Shown here one piece after another: positions 9,748-20,599 of a DNA stretch of 64,000 nt. Numbering within the stretch: the first letter of the stretch is position 1; every line of letters starts with the position of its first letter. A program made the position numbers and the translations under genes. The stretch comes from Pseudomonas sp. MUP55 (GTDB taxonomy: Bacteria; Pseudomonadota; Gammaproteobacteria; Pseudomonadales; Pseudomonadaceae): assembly GCF_034043515.1 (NCBI RefSeq), contig NZ_CP138214.1, forward strand, positions 5,711,501-5,775,500, given 5' to 3'. The notes below the pieces were generated by a model. It worked only from the letters and a program-made list of their open reading frames with translations. It did no database searches and had not been told where the DNA came from.

Positions 9748-10439
9748 GCATCAAGCTGATCACCTTCGACCTGGACGACACGCTCTGGGACAACGTACCC
9801 GTCATCATCAGCGCCGAAGCGTCAATGCGCGAATGGTTGGCGCTCAACGCCTCCAAGGTGGGCGATTTACCTCTGGAACATTTCGCCAGCCTGCGCCAGC
9901 AAGTGCTGCAGCGTCACCCTGAACTCAAACACCGCATCAGCCTCCTGCGCCACCGCGTATTGCTGCAGGCCTTCGAAGAGGCCGGCTACCCACAGCCTGA
10001 AGCTTCAGAGATGGCCGACGTGTGTTTTGAGGCGTTCATACATGCGCGGCACCAACTGAGCGTATTCCCCGAAGCCGAGCCGATGCTCAAGGCGCTGCGC
10101 CAGCACTTTCTGCTCGGGGTCATCACCAATGGCAATGCCGACGTGCAACGCGTGGGCCTGGCGGACTACTTCCACTTTGCCCTGCGCGCCGAAGATATCG
10201 GTATCGCCAAGCCGGATGCGCGCTTGTTCCAGGAGGCATTGCAGCGCGGCGGTGTGGAGGCCGGGGCGGCGGTGCATGTTGGTGATCATCCAGGCGATGA
10301 CATTGCTGGTGCGCAGCAGGCAGGGCTGCGGGCCGTTTGGTTCAACCCGACGGGCAAGGTGTGGGAGGCAGACAAGCGCCCCGACGCAGAAATTCGCAGC
10401 CTGACAGAGCTACCGCCATTGCTCCGCAGCTGGCAGTAA
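9744..10439 (+). CDS. HAD-superfamily hydrolase (YigB-like)
   Basis: A 231-residue haloacid dehalogenase-type phosphatase. Motif I is FDLDDTLWD with nucleophile Asp9 and acid Asp11, motif II is [10 protein letters not shown], the lysine of motif III sits in [10 protein letters not shown], and motif IV is [14 protein letters not shown] helical C1 cap lies between motifs I and II. It resembles YigB, the FMN phosphatase that follows xerC in E. coli, so FMN/5-amino-6-ribitylaminouracil phosphate hydrolysis is a fair guess but is not shown by the sequence. It ends the lptM-to-HAD operon. Confidence 0.9.
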   Translation: MSIKLITFDLDDTLWDNVPVIISAEASMREWLALNASKVGDLPLEHFASLRQQVLQRHPELKHRISLLRHRVLLQAFEEAGYPQPEASEMADVCFEAFIHARHQLSVFPEAEPMLKALRQHFLLGVITNGNADVQRVGLADYFHFALRAEDIGIAKPDARLFQEALQRGGVEAGAAVHVGDHPGDDIAGAQQAGLRAVWFNPTGKVWEADKRPDAEIRSLTELPPLLRSWQ

Positions 10440-10453
10440 CACGCCACAGATCC

Positions 10454-10549
10454 AATTGTGGGAGGGGGCTTGCCCCCGATAGCGGTGTACCAGTCACCAG
10501 ATGTACTGACTGACCCATCGCAATCGGGGGCAAGCCCCCTCCCACATTG
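10454..10549. repeat. REP pair (REPIN)
   Basis: Inverted REP copies CAATTGTGGGAGGGGGCTTG (from 10454) and CAAGCCCCCTCCCACATTG (to 10549) flank a spacer of about 50 bases. It lies at the 3' end of the HAD gene, upstream of a terminator, in a convergent spacer. Confidence 0.9.
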
Positions 10550-10581
10550 AATCGCCACAGGCTCATAAATCCGCAGGTATG

Positions 10582-10610
10582 AAAAAACCCGCAGCGACGG
10601 CGGGTTTTTT
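10582..10610. terminator. Bidirectional intrinsic terminator between HAD gene and sutA
   Basis: AAAAAACCCGC (10582-10592) and GCGGGTTTTTT (10600-10610) form a stem with a seven-base loop. A run of T follows on the plus strand and, through the A run, on the minus strand. It can end both convergent genes. Confidence 0.85.
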
Positions 10611-10631
10611 CTTACAAGCAGTCAGCTGACC

Positions 10632-10964
10632 TCAGATAGGACGGCTGCCGTACTTGTTGTCAGGCTTCTTCGGTGGGTCAGCAACCACATTGGGCTCGAC
10701 TTCGACCACTTTGCCGCCCTTGGCGAGGAATTCTTCCATCGCACGGGCCAACGCATCGCGCTCCTTGTTCTTGGCTTCGACGCTGGGCAGCTCGTCTACC
10801 GAGACGGCAGCCTTGGCCTTGCCTTTGGCTTTGGGCGCGGCATCATCGCCAGCACTGTCATCAAGGTCTTCAGCAACGTCATCAGCCGCCGCTTCAAGAC
10901 TCTCTTCAGTGTCGTCTTCGTCACCTACTTCGAGGTCGTCGTTTTCCAGATCATCGTCGCTCAT
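10632..10964 (-). CDS. sutA: RNA polymerase-binding regulator SutA
   Basis: A 110-residue protein with a long acidic, disordered N-terminus (about half D/E in residues 1-45), a basic linker KAKGKAKAAV, a helix (EAKNKERDALARAMEEFLAK) and the conserved tail VVADPPKKPDNKYGSRPI. This matches SutA of P. aeruginosa, which binds RNA polymerase and supports transcription in slow-growing cells. GAGGT precedes the ATG. The acidic tail is slightly longer than I recall for P. aeruginosa. It shares a terminator with the convergent HAD gene. Confidence 0.92.
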   Translation of the reverse strand: MSDDDLENDDLEVGDEDDTEESLEAAADDVAEDLDDSAGDDAAPKAKGKAKAAVSVDELPSVEAKNKERDALARAMEEFLAKGGKVVEVEPNVVADPPKKPDNKYGSRPI

Positions 10965-11065
10965 GTTCTACCTCATGACTTGCGAAAAGCAGATTAGTTA
11001 TAGCCCAGCTTCACCCTCTGTCGAGGTCGCCGGAAAAAATCAACGTCCACTGGATCACCAGTGGC

Positions 11066-11491
11066 TTATGCCTCTTCACCGTGCAAGGTGGCGAGGACTT
11101 TACGAGCACCGCCATGATCACGGTGCTCGCCCAGATAAACACCTTGCCAGGTCCCCATCGCCAAGCGGCCGGCCTTCACCGGCAAACTCAGCTGGCAGCC
11201 CAGGAGACTGGCCTTGAAGTGCGCCGGCAGATCATCCGGACCTTCGTCGTTGTGTTCGAACCCTGCATGGCCCTGCGGCACCAGTCTGTTGAAGAAACGC
11301 TCGAAGTCACGGCGAACCGCCGGATCGGCATTCTCGTTGACCGTCAACGAGGCCGAGGTGTGCTGCAGCCACAGATGCAACAGGCCCACGCGACAGGCCT
11401 TCAATTCAGGCAAGCCGGCAAGCAACTCGTCGGTCACCAGGTGAAAGCCCCGGGGCTTGGCCCGCAGGGTAATCAGGGTCTGTTGCCACAT
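11066..11491 (-). CDS. YjbQ/UPF0047 family protein
   Basis: A 141-residue single-domain protein of the YjbQ family. Hallmarks are [20 protein letters not shown] (about 40-59), the histidine segment [20 protein letters not shown], and [16 protein letters not shown] near the C-terminus. The conserved His/Asp residues probably bind a metal. E. coli YjbQ has weak thiamine phosphate synthase activity, but the true role is unsettled. GGAG lies seven bases before the ATG. It sits upstream of sutA on the same strand, with about 100 bases between. Confidence 0.9.
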   Translation of the reverse strand: MWQQTLITLRAKPRGFHLVTDELLAGLPELKACRVGLLHLWLQHTSASLTVNENADPAVRRDFERFFNRLVPQGHAGFEHNDEGPDDLPAHFKASLLGCQLSLPVKAGRLAMGTWQGVYLGEHRDHGGARKVLATLHGEEA

Positions 11492-11666
11492 ACAGTTCTC
11501 CGCCCATCGGCGCGCATTCTAGCGCGCTCTGGAAAAAAACAAAGTGCCGAATACGCCTACATGCCTGTAAGACATTCGCACCCTCAAAAGTGCGGTGTGG
11601 ATCCCATCACAAAGTCGACGAAAAACCCATACCACTTATAGCCAAAGACAAACGCCAGGCAAAAAA

Positions 11667-11690
11667 ATGCCCGGCAAGCCGGGCATCTTT
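11667..11690 (-). terminator. Rho-independent terminator of amtB
   Basis: ATGCCCGGC (11667-11675) and GCCGGGCAT (11678-11686) form a nine-base-pair stem with a two-base loop, preceded by A7 and followed by a T run, so it can act in both directions. It lies 13 bases past the amtB stop codon on the minus strand. Confidence 0.92.
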
Positions 11691-11702
11691 TTTTTCGCGT
11701 AC

Positions 11703-13043
11703 TTACAAGTTGTAGCCGCGCTCGTTGTGTTGCGCCAGGTCGAGGCCGACCGCCTCTTCCTCTTCGGTGACACGCAGGCCCATGACCATGTCCAGCACCT
11801 TGAGGATCACGTAGGTGACGATCGCCGTGTAGATCACGGTGAAGCCAACACCTTTGCACTGGATCCATACCTGGGCGGCGATGTCGGTGGTAGCAGCGTT
11901 GAAGCCACCCATCGATGGGGCCGCGAACACGCCAGTCAGAATCGCGCCGAGGATACCGCCGATACCGTGCACGCCGAAGGCGTCCAGGGAGTCGTCATAG
12001 CCCAGCTTGCGCTTGAGGGTTGTGGCGCAGAAGAAGCACACCACGCCCGCCGCCAGGCCGATGACCAGAGCGCCCATCGGGCCGACGGTGCCAGCAGCCG
12101 GAGTGATGGCGACAAGGCCGGCCACCACACCCGAGGCGATGCCCAGGGCGCTCGGCTTACCGTGAGCGATCCACTCGGCGAACATCCAGCCCAGCGCAGC
12201 AGCAGCAGTGGCAATCTGGGTAACCAGCATTGCCATGCCGGCCGTACCGTTGGCCGCCGCAGCCGAACCGGCGTTGAAGCCGAACCAACCGATCCACAGC
12301 ATCGCCGCGCCGATCAAGGTGTAACCCAGGTTATGCGGTGCCATCGGGGTGGTCGGGAAGCCTTTACGCTTGCCGAGTACCAGACACGCCACCAGGCCAG
12401 CCACACCGGCGTTGATGTGCACCACGGTGCCACCGGCGAAGTCCAGCACGCCCCAGTCCCACATAAGGCCGCCGTTGCCGCTCCAGACCATGTGCGCAAT
12501 CGGCGCATAGACCAGGGTGAACCAGATGCCCATGAAAATCAGCATCGCGGAGAATTTCATGCGCTCGGCGAAAGCACCGACGATCAGCGCCGGGGTGATG
12601 ATGGCGAACGTCATCTGGAAGGTGATGAACACCGCTTCCGGGAACAGCGCCGCAGGCCCGGTGATGCTGGCCGGCGTGACGCCCGCCAGGAACGCCTTGC
12701 CCATGCCGCCGAAGAAGGAGTTGAAGTTGACTACGCCCTGCTCCATACCGGTGGTATCGAACGCAATGCTGTAACCGTAGACGACCCAGAGGATGCTGAT
12801 CAGGCCAGTGATGGCGAAGCACTGCATCATCACCGACAGAATATTCTTGGAACGGACCATGCCGCCATAGAACAGCGCCAGGCCAGGAATAGTCATGAAC
12901 AGCACCAGTGCGGTGGCGGTCAGCATCCAGGCAGTGTCGCCGGAGTTGAGGACTGGAGCCGCCACTTCATCTGCCGCCATTGCAAGGCTTGGCATTACGA
13001 TGGACAACAGGGCTCCGAGCCCTGCGAATTTACGCAGAGTCAT
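11703..13043 (-). CDS. amtB: Ammonium transporter AmtB
   Basis: A 446-residue inner-membrane channel. Residues 1-23 (MTLRKFAGLGALLSIVMPSL, then AMA) are a cleavable signal peptide; eleven hydrophobic segments follow. Family segments include GMVRSKNILSVMMQCFAITG, GNGGLMWDWGVLDFAGGTVV with HINAG (first pore histidine region), LGYTLIGAAMLWIGWFGFN, and FGVHGIGGILGAIL (second pore histidine region). AmtB conducts NH3/NH4+ into the cell and is blocked by GlnK. It lies 35 bases downstream of glnK on the same strand and ends at a strong terminator. Confidence 0.97.
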   Translation of the reverse strand: MTLRKFAGLGALLSIVMPSLAMAADEVAAPVLNSGDTAWMLTATALVLFMTIPGLALFYGGMVRSKNILSVMMQCFAITGLISILWVVYGYSIAFDTTGMEQGVVNFNSFFGGMGKAFLAGVTPASITGPAALFPEAVFITFQMTFAIITPALIVGAFAERMKFSAMLIFMGIWFTLVYAPIAHMVWSGNGGLMWDWGVLDFAGGTVVHINAGVAGLVACLVLGKRKGFPTTPMAPHNLGYTLIGAAMLWIGWFGFNAGSAAAANGTAGMAMLVTQIATAAAALGWMFAEWIAHGKPSALGIASGVVAGLVAITPAAGTVGPMGALVIGLAAGVVCFFCATTLKRKLGYDDSLDAFGVHGIGGILGAILTGVFAAPSMGGFNAATTDIAAQVWIQCKGVGFTVIYTAIVTYVILKVLDMVMGLRVTEEEEAVGLDLAQHNERGYNL

Positions 13044-13078
13044 AGTGTTTTTCTCCTGGGGCGTTGGGGTTTGGCGGC

Positions 13079-13838
<760 letters not shown>

Positions 13839-14102
13839 ATGCTCGCGCCCAAAGACTTCCTTGATGCCCTGAGCGGCCAGGCTTCTCGCCTGTTCAGCGG
13901 TGACACCCCGCTGCCTCGCAATGAAATCGAAAGCCAGTTCAAGGCCCTGCTGCAAAGCGGCTTCAGCAAGCTCGACTTGGTGAGCCGTGAAGAATTCGAC
14001 AGCCAGATGGTGGTACTGGCCCGCACGCGTGCGCGGCTTGAGAGCCTGGAGGCGAAAGTCGCAGAACTGGAAGCTCGGATGACGCCAGCCTCTGCTCAAT
14101 AA
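13839..14102 (+). CDS. ubiK: Ubiquinone biosynthesis accessory factor UbiK
   Basis: An 87-residue protein of the YqiC/BMFP family. The N-terminal half (MLAPKDFLDALSGQASRLFS) is amphipathic and the C-terminal half (about 48-80, LVSREEFDSQMVVLARTRAR then LESLEAKVAELEAR) is a coiled coil used for trimerisation. UbiK partners UbiJ in the soluble complex that makes ubiquinone. It stands alone between the glnK promoter region and a palindromic repeat. Confidence 0.9.
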   Translation: MLAPKDFLDALSGQASRLFSGDTPLPRNEIESQFKALLQSGFSKLDLVSREEFDSQMVVLARTRARLESLEAKVAELEARMTPASAQ

Positions 14103-14160
14103 CCGCGATGAGTGATGGGGGTTACCCCTCAGCGTTAAAAACGGCAGAAGCGCGAAGTCA

Positions 14161-14274
14161 CCTGTGGCGAGGGAGCTTGCTCCCGCTGGACTGCGCAGCA
14201 GTCCGATTGTCTGAGCAGTCCGATTGTCTGGGGCCGCTTCGCGACCCAGCGGGAGCAAGCTCCCTCGCCACAGG
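14161..14274. repeat. Long palindromic repeat pair of the GGCGAGGGAGCTTGCTCCC class
   Basis: A perfect 29-base inverted repeat (14161-14189 and 14246-14274, CCTGTGGCGAGGGAGCTTGC at the left end) encloses about 56 bases. Inside, CAGTCCGATTGTCTG occurs twice in tandem (near 14199 and 14217). Each arm is itself palindromic (GGGAGCTTGCTCCC). This is a different REP class from the GTGGGAGGGGG elements elsewhere in the window. Confidence 0.88.
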
Positions 14275-14424
14275 TACGGTGTTCGCCTTAACTGCCTGGT
14301 ATTAGAGTTTTCCCCCATAGTGTTGTCTGGATACGTTCTGTAAAACCTCCCCCGCTTTGCTTTTCCCACCCTCGTCTACCCTTGAATAACCCGCAGGAAG
14401 CGGCCTCCCATTCAAGGATCGAGC

Positions 14425-15921
14425 ATGTCCCTCGCCATCGTCCACAGCCGCGCCCAGATCGGCGTTGAAGCCCCCGTCGTCACGGTTGAAGTGCATATGG
14501 CCAATGGCTTGCCATCCCTGACCCTGGTGGGTTTGCCGGAAACCGCAGTAAAGGAAAGCAAGGACCGCGTTCGCAGCGCCATTCTCAACTCGGCCCTGCA
14601 ATATCCGGCGCGTCGCATCACGCTCAACCTCGCGCCCGCCGACCTGCCCAAGGACGGCGGGCGTTTTGATCTGGCGATAGCCCTGGGGATCCTCGCGGCC
14701 AGCGTGCAGGTGCCCGCATTGATGCTTGATGATGTCGAGTGTCTGGGCGAGTTGGCGCTGTCCGGCGAGGTGCGTGCGGTCAAAGGTGTGTTGCCGGCCG
14801 CCCTGGCGGCGCGCAAGGCCGGTCGCACCTTGATAGTGCCCAGGGCGAACGCCGAGGAAGCGTGCCTGGCATCAGGGCTGAAGGTGATTGCTGTGGATCA
14901 TCTGCTGCAGGTAGTGGCGCATTTGAACGGGCACGTGCCGATCGAGCCCTACACGTCAGACGGCTTGCTGTACTTGAACAAACCTTACCCGGACCTCAGT
15001 GAAGTACAGGGCCAACTGGCCGCCAAGCGTGCCTTGCTGATTGCCGCAGCGGGGGCACACAACCTGTTGTTCAGCGGGCCGCCCGGTACCGGCAAAACCT
15101 TGCTCGCCAGCCGCCTGCCGGGGTTGCTGCCACCGCTCAGCGAGCAGGAAGCGCTGGAGGTTGCGGCGATTCAATCCGTGGTCAGCCTGGCACCGTTGAG
15201 CCATTGGCCGCACCGGCCGTTCCGCCAGCCGCACCACTCGGCCTCAGGCCCGGCGCTGGTCGGCGGAGGATCGAAGCCGCAGCCGGGGGAAATCACCCTG
15301 GCTCACCACGGCGTGCTGTTTCTGGACGAGCTGCCAGAGTTCGACCGCAAAGTGCTGGAGGTGCTGCGCGAGCCCCTCGAGTCGGGACATATTGTGATTT
15401 CCCGCGCGCGGGACCGGGTGAGTTTTCCGGCGCGCTTCCAACTGGTCGCGGCGATGAACCCCTGCCCTTGCGGTTATATGGGCGACCCCAGCGGCCGTTG
15501 CCGTTGCACGCCGGAACAGATTCAACGCTATCGCAACAAGCTCTCGGGGCCACTGCTGGACCGGATCGATCTACACCTGACGGTAGCGCGCGAAGCCACG
15601 GCACTGAGCCCGGCCCAACAGACCGGCGACAACACCGCGCAAACCGCAGCCCTGGTGGCCGACGCGCGAGAGCGCCAGCAACAGCGCCAGGGTTGCGCCA
15701 ACGCGTTCCTCGATCTGCCGGGGCTGCGCGAGTACTGCACGCTGACGAAGGCCGATGAAAGCTGGCTGGAAAACGCATGCGAGCGACTGACGCTGTCGTT
15801 GCGGGCGGCTCATCGGCTGCTCAAGGTGGCGCGCACTTTGGCCGACCTCGAACAAACGGAAGACATCGCTCGCCACCATCTGCAAGAAGCCTTGCAGTAC
15901 CGTCCGGCGGTGATCAATTGA
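14425..15921 (+). CDS. comM: YifB/ComM family AAA+ ATPase
   Basis: This 498-residue protein is a magnesium-chelatase-like ATPase. An N-terminal Lon-protease-like domain (about 1-170) precedes the AAA+ module with Walker A LLFSGPPGTGKTLLASR (about 214-230), Walker B GVLFLDELPEF, and a cysteine-rich insert MNPCPCGYMGDPSGRCRC. The C-terminal helical lid holds SLRAAHRLLKVARTLADLE. ComM is a bidirectional branch-migration helicase that helps integrate incoming DNA during natural transformation in Vibrio; in Pseudomonas the role is inferred. It is convergent with the chemoreceptor gene. Confidence 0.95.
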   Translation: MSLAIVHSRAQIGVEAPVVTVEVHMANGLPSLTLVGLPETAVKESKDRVRSAILNSALQYPARRITLNLAPADLPKDGGRFDLAIALGILAASVQVPALMLDDVECLGELALSGEVRAVKGVLPAALAARKAGRTLIVPRANAEEACLASGLKVIAVDHLLQVVAHLNGHVPIEPYTSDGLLYLNKPYPDLSEVQGQLAAKRALLIAAAGAHNLLFSGPPGTGKTLLASRLPGLLPPLSEQEALEVAAIQSVVSLAPLSHWPHRPFRQPHHSASGPALVGGGSKPQPGEITLAHHGVLFLDELPEFDRKVLEVLREPLESGHIVISRARDRVSFPARFQLVAAMNPCPCGYMGDPSGRCRCTPEQIQRYRNKLSGPLLDRIDLHLTVAREATALSPAQQTGDNTAQTAALVADARERQQQRQGCANAFLDLPGLREYCTLTKADESWLENACERLTLSLRAAHRLLKVARTLADLEQTEDIARHHLQEALQYRPAVIN

Positions 15922-15953
15922 GCCTTTCGCCTTTGTGTTCGGAACGCCCTGGC

Positions 15954-17930
15954 TCAGCGGAACCGATCCACTTCATGTCGCAAGCCCGCCGCCAAGGTCT
16001 CCAGCTCCTTGGCGGTGATTGCCAGGTTCGACACCACTTCACGCTGCTCGCTGTTAGCCAGCGCAATACTCTGCAGGTTGCTGCTGAGCAAGGTCGCGGT
16101 GCTGCTCTGCTCTTGTGTGGCGGTAGTGATCGCGGCGAACTGCTGGCCGGCCGAGCGGCTTTGCTCGTCGATGCGCGCCAGCGCCGAAGCCACGTCGGCA
16201 TTGCGCGACAGGCCTTCCTGCATCAGCACATTGCCGTGTTCCATGGTGCTGATGGCATTGCCGGTTTCCTGCTGGATGCTCTGGATCATGCCGGAAATTT
16301 CATCGGTGGCCTGGCGAGTGCGCGAAGCCAGGTTGCGCACTTCGTCGGCAACCACGGCAAAGCCACGGCCCTGCTCACCGGCGCGGGCAGCTTCGATGGC
16401 CGCATTCAGCGCCAGCAGGTTGGTCTGTTCCGCAATCGACGTAATCACCCCGACGATGCCGCCGATTTCCTGGGAACGCTGGCCCAGGGTGTTGATCACC
16501 GTAGCGGTGCTGTTCAGGGCGGAGGCGATATGCTCCAGGGACGACGACGCGTCTTGCATCGAGGCACGGCCGATGCGGGTCTGCTGGGCATTTTCCTGGG
16601 CCAGACGCTCGGTGTTGCCCATGTTGTCGGCGATATTCAGCGAAGTGGCGCTGAATTCTTCCACCGCGCCCGCCATGCTGGTGATCTCGCCGGACTGCTG
16701 CTCCATGCCTTCATAGGCACCGCCAGACAAACCCGACAACGCCTGGGCACGGCTGTTGACCTCTTCAGCGGCCTTGCGGATATGCGAAACCATGGTCGAC
16801 AGCGCTTCGCCCATCTGGTTGAAGCTACGGGCCAGTTGGCCGATTTCGTCATGGCTGGAGACGTTGAGGCGCGCGCTCAGGTCGCCCGCACCCAGCGCTT
16901 CTGCCTGGCGTACCAGGTCACTCAACGGCGCGAGCTTGCTGCGCAACAGCCACACCGTGGCGCCCACCGCCAGCAGCATTGCCAGCACGCTGCCGATCAC
17001 CAGGCGCAGGCCGACGTCCCAGGTCACAGCACGAATTTCAGCCTTGGGCATGCTCGCTACGACCGCCCAGGGGCCACCCTCGAACGGTACCGAGACGCTG
17101 TAGAAATCTTCGTTCTTATCGCTCCAGAAACGGCCTTCACCCGGCTTCTTCGCCAAGTCGAGCATCACTGGAATGGCTTGATCCAGGGCTTGTACACCGG
17201 CCGGCGGCACCAGCCAATGCTTCTGCTCGTCCAGCAGCGAAAGGGAGCCGGTCTGGCCGATACGGAAGCGCTTGAGGTTATCGAACTGGGCTTTCTGCTC
17301 GTCGGTGTAGTCGAAACCGATGAACAACACTGCGATGACTTTGCCGCTGGCGTCACGCACCGGGCTGTACTGCGTCATATAGGAGCGATCGAACAACACG
17401 GCCCGACCGATGTAGGCTTGCCCGTTGAACACACGCTGGTAGGCCGGGCCCTGGCGATCAAGCACGGTGCCAATGGCGCGGTTGCCGTCCTGCTTGGTCA
17501 GGGACGTGCTGATGCGGATAAAGTCATCGCCGCTGCGCACGAATACCGTGGCCACGCCGCCGGACATGTCCTTGAATTCGTCCACTTCACTGAAGTTGTT
17601 GTTCAGCACCTGATTGCCCAGGTAGAGGCTGGGGGTCTGCACACCGGCCACAGCGACTGGCTGGTCTGCACGCACGCTCAAGCCTGCGCCGAAGCGCTTT
17701 TCAAACAGCCCGCTCAAACGCTGGGTGCTCTCGCGCAAGGTGCTGTGAAAGGTGTTGAGTTGGTCGGCGAGCAGGCGCGCCTCGCTGGCCAGGTGTTCCT
17801 CGCGTGTGGCGAGGTTGGCAGTGTCGAGGGAGCGTAAGGCAAAAACGGTACTGCCGCTGATGACGACAGCCAGAATCACGGCCAATGCGAGGCCTAACTG
17901 GGAAGCGATCCGAGCGCGAGGTTGAGACAT
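15954..17930 (-). CDS. Methyl-accepting chemotaxis protein with Cache sensor
   Basis: A 658-residue chemoreceptor. TM1 is at about 12-32 ([20 protein letters not shown]). A periplasmic Cache-type domain follows (about 35-310) with segments such as [20 protein letters not shown], resembling the Cache3-Cache2 fusion seen in Pseudomonas. TM2 is [20 protein letters not shown], then HAMP and a long signalling domain whose tip reads [20 protein letters not shown]. The ligand cannot be told. There is no C-terminal CheR-binding pentapeptide. The gene stands alone, convergent with comM. Confidence 0.94.
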   Translation of the reverse strand: MSQPRARIASQLGLALAVILAVVISGSTVFALRSLDTANLATREEHLASEARLLADQLNTFHSTLRESTQRLSGLFEKRFGAGLSVRADQPVAVAGVQTPSLYLGNQVLNNNFSEVDEFKDMSGGVATVFVRSGDDFIRISTSLTKQDGNRAIGTVLDRQGPAYQRVFNGQAYIGRAVLFDRSYMTQYSPVRDASGKVIAVLFIGFDYTDEQKAQFDNLKRFRIGQTGSLSLLDEQKHWLVPPAGVQALDQAIPVMLDLAKKPGEGRFWSDKNEDFYSVSVPFEGGPWAVVASMPKAEIRAVTWDVGLRLVIGSVLAMLLAVGATVWLLRSKLAPLSDLVRQAEALGAGDLSARLNVSSHDEIGQLARSFNQMGEALSTMVSHIRKAAEEVNSRAQALSGLSGGAYEGMEQQSGEITSMAGAVEEFSATSLNIADNMGNTERLAQENAQQTRIGRASMQDASSSLEHIASALNSTATVINTLGQRSQEIGGIVGVITSIAEQTNLLALNAAIEAARAGEQGRGFAVVADEVRNLASRTRQATDEISGMIQSIQQETGNAISTMEHGNVLMQEGLSRNADVASALARIDEQSRSAGQQFAAITTATQEQSSTATLLSSNLQSIALANSEQREVVSNLAITAKELETLAAGLRHEVDRFR

Positions 17931-18107
17931 GACAGCTCCTGAGCCGAGGCCAGGATCATCCTGATCTCTTAGCGCTGCTCGGCGAATTATCTAATGGGAA
18001 ACGATTGTGCACGAGGGTTCCAACACCTTACTTCGGCGCAGTTCTGCAATACTTGAGCAATTCACAAGGGCATCACGCAAACGATTGCACTGCACACACC
18101 AAACCCT

Positions 18108-19028
18108 TCATTCGAAGCGCTCCACAGCAGGCAAAACCATCGCTTGCACCTCGCCTTGAAGAAATTCCGCCAGGCGCCGCAAGCGCTCGCCACCGGGGCG
18201 GGTTTTCGGCCACACCAGGTAGTAACTTTCGCCACTGGCGACGGCGGTTGGCCAAGGCAGGCTCAAGCGTTTCTGAGCGACGTCCTCGGCGACCATCAGC
18301 AAGTCGCCCATGGACACGCCATAACCCCGCGCGGCAGCGATCATGCCCAACTCAAGCGTGTCGAACACCTGCCCACCCTTGAGCGAAACCCGCGACGCCA
18401 GCCCCATGCGCTCCAGCCAGTAACGCCAGTCGCGACGGTCCGGGGTCGGATGCAGTAGCTCAGCCGTCGCCAACCGCGCCACATCCCAGGGGCCGTCATC
18501 CAGCAGGTTGGGCGCCCCCACCGGAATGAGCATTTCGGCAAACAGGTAACTGGCCTCCCAGTCCGCCGGAAAGTGCCCGTTGCTGAGCAACACCGCGCAA
18601 TCGAACGGCTCCTGGTTGAAGTCCACCTCATCGATGCTCATCCACGCGCTGGTGAGTTGCACCTCATTGCCGGGTTGCAAGGCCCGAAAGCGACTCAACC
18701 GTGCCAGCAGCCAGCGCATGGTCAGGGTGGAAGGCGCCTTCATGCGCAGAATGTCATCTTCGGCATTCAGGGTATGGCAGGCACGCTCCAGGGCGGCGAA
18801 ACCTTCGCGCACGCCGGGTAACAGCAAGCGCGCCGCTTCGGTGAGCTGCAAGGTGCGGCCGCTGCGCTGGAAAAGACGGCAGGCGAAATGCTCTTCGAGG
18901 GTACGAATATGCCGGCTGACCGCACTTTGGGTAATCGACAGCTCCTGCGCCGCGCGGGTAAAGGAATGGTGGCGTGAAGCGGCTTCAAATGCGCGCAAGG
19001 CGTAAAGCGGAGGAAGACGACGAGACAT
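18108..19028 (-). CDS. LysR-family regulator (GcvA/AmpR-like)
   Basis: This 306-residue regulator begins MSRRLPPLYALRAFEAASRH, the opening typical of the GcvA/AmpR branch. The helix-turn-helix (about 20-65) contains FTRAAQELSITQSAVSRHIR. The effector domain spans about 95-300. The start at 19028 matches that family N-terminus; longer in-frame extensions run into the divergent promoter region. It is divergent from the MATE transporter, 157 bases away, so control of that gene is likely but unproven. Confidence 0.88.
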   Translation of the reverse strand: MSRRLPPLYALRAFEAASRHHSFTRAAQELSITQSAVSRHIRTLEEHFACRLFQRSGRTLQLTEAARLLLPGVREGFAALERACHTLNAEDDILRMKAPSTLTMRWLLARLSRFRALQPGNEVQLTSAWMSIDEVDFNQEPFDCAVLLSNGHFPADWEASYLFAEMLIPVGAPNLLDDGPWDVARLATAELLHPTPDRRDWRYWLERMGLASRVSLKGGQVFDTLELGMIAAARGYGVSMGDLLMVAEDVAQKRLSLPWPTAVASGESYYLVWPKTRPGGERLRRLAEFLQGEVQAMVLPAVERFE

Positions 19029-19185
19029 TCTTAAAGCTCCGACGGTGCTATCAGCAGACCCTACCAGAACAGACCAGGCATGAGTTTTAATCATGCTGAT
19101 GATCGCATTTATCCTTTTGTGCAATACGCGCAAAGCGCCGAGAATCGACCCTTTCCCCCCTTCTGACTTTTTGAGAGTGATGATC

Positions 19186-20583
19186 ATGCAGCATCCGGCA
19201 CGTACCGAACTCTGGGCCATTCTGCGGCTGTCGGGGCCGTTGATTGCCTCACAGTTGGCGCACATGCTGATGGTGCTGACCGACACCCTGATGATGGCCC
19301 GCCTCAGCCCCGAAGCCCTGGCCGGCGGTGGCCTGGGCGCGGCGAGCTATTCGTTCGTGGCGATTTTCTGCATCGGTGTGATTGCGGCAGTGGGGACCCT
19401 GGTGGCTATCCGTCACGGTGCCGGCGATATCGAAGGCGCCACCCGCCTGACCCAGGCCGGGTTGTGGCTCGCCTGGTTGATGGCCCTGGCGGCGGCGCTG
19501 CTGCTGTGGAACCTCAAGCCGTTGCTGCTGATATTCGGCCAGACCGAAACAAACGTGCAGGCCGCCGGGCAATTCCTTACTCTCCTGCCCTTCGCCCTGC
19601 CCGGCTACCTCAGCTTCATGGCGCTGCGCGGCTTCACCAGCGCCATCGGCAAAGCCACCCCGGTGATGGTGATCAGCCTGTGCGGCACGGTGGTCAACTA
19701 CCTGCTCAACCATGCGCTGATCGAAGGCATGTTCGGCCTGCCCAAGCTCGGGTTGATGGGCATTGGCCTGGTCACGGCGATCGTGGCTAACGGCATGGCG
19801 CTGGCGCTGATGTGGTACATCCGCAGCAACCGGACCTACGCCGCGTATCCATTGAGTACAGGCCTGCTGCGCCTCAATACCCAATATTTGCGCGAGCTGT
19901 GGCGCCTGGGCCTGCCGATTGGCGGCACCTACGCGGTAGAGGTCGGGCTATTTGCGTTTGCGGCACTGTGCATGGGCACCATGGGCAGCACGCAGTTGGC
20001 CGCGCACCAGATCGCCCTGCAAATCGTCTCGGTGGCGTTCATGGTCCCCGCGGGGATGTCCTACGCAGTCACCATGCGTATCGGCCAGCATTATGGCGCC
20101 GGACAGTTATTGAAGGCGCGCCTGGCCGGGCGGGTCGGCATGGGGTTTGGCGCCCTGGTCATGCTGGGATTTGCCGTGGTGTTCTGGCTGTTTTCCGACC
20201 CGCTGATCGGGCTGTTCCTGGACCATGACGACCCGGCCTTTCACGAAGTGATCGTACTTGCCGTCAGCCTGCTGGCCGTCGCGGCCTGGTTCGAGCTGTT
20301 CGACGGCGTGCAGACCATTGCCATGGGCTGCATCCGGGGCCTCAAGGACGCCAAGACCACGTTCCTGGTAGGGCTCGGTTGCTACTGGCTGATCGGCGCG
20401 CCATCGGCCTGGTTGATGGCGTTCACCCTGGGCTGGGGACCGACCGGCGTGTGGTGGGGCCTGGCGCTGGGCCTTGCTTGTGCTGCGGTGAGCCTGACCT
20501 GGGCGTTCGAAGCGAAAATGAAACGCATGATCCGGCGAGAGCCGCAAACACACACTGCTTTCGAGGCCGCACAGACGCACTAA
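19186..20583 (+). CDS. MATE-family multidrug efflux transporter (NorM-like)
   Basis: A 465-residue, twelve-helix cation-coupled exporter. It has two pseudo-repeats, starting near LSGPLIASQLAHMLMVLTDT and LWRLGLPIGGTYAVEVGLFA. GAGAG lies about eight bases before the ATG at 19186, which is why I prefer it to the ATG at 19180. NorM-type pumps export cationic dyes, fluoroquinolones and similar compounds across the inner membrane. The divergent LysR gene is the likely regulator. A REP pair follows the stop codon. Confidence 0.92.
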   Translation: MQHPARTELWAILRLSGPLIASQLAHMLMVLTDTLMMARLSPEALAGGGLGAASYSFVAIFCIGVIAAVGTLVAIRHGAGDIEGATRLTQAGLWLAWLMALAAALLLWNLKPLLLIFGQTETNVQAAGQFLTLLPFALPGYLSFMALRGFTSAIGKATPVMVISLCGTVVNYLLNHALIEGMFGLPKLGLMGIGLVTAIVANGMALALMWYIRSNRTYAAYPLSTGLLRLNTQYLRELWRLGLPIGGTYAVEVGLFAFAALCMGTMGSTQLAAHQIALQIVSVAFMVPAGMSYAVTMRIGQHYGAGQLLKARLAGRVGMGFGALVMLGFAVVFWLFSDPLIGLFLDHDDPAFHEVIVLAVSLLAVAAWFELFDGVQTIAMGCIRGLKDAKTTFLVGLGCYWLIGAPSAWLMAFTLGWGPTGVWWGLALGLACAAVSLTWAFEAKMKRMIRREPQTHTAFEAAQTH

Positions 20584-20599
20584 GGCCCTACTCGATTAC

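Noticed and set aside
15777..17837. Long plus-strand open frame opposite the chemoreceptor gene
   Set aside because: It is antisense to a complete methyl-accepting chemotaxis protein and has no protein-family signal.
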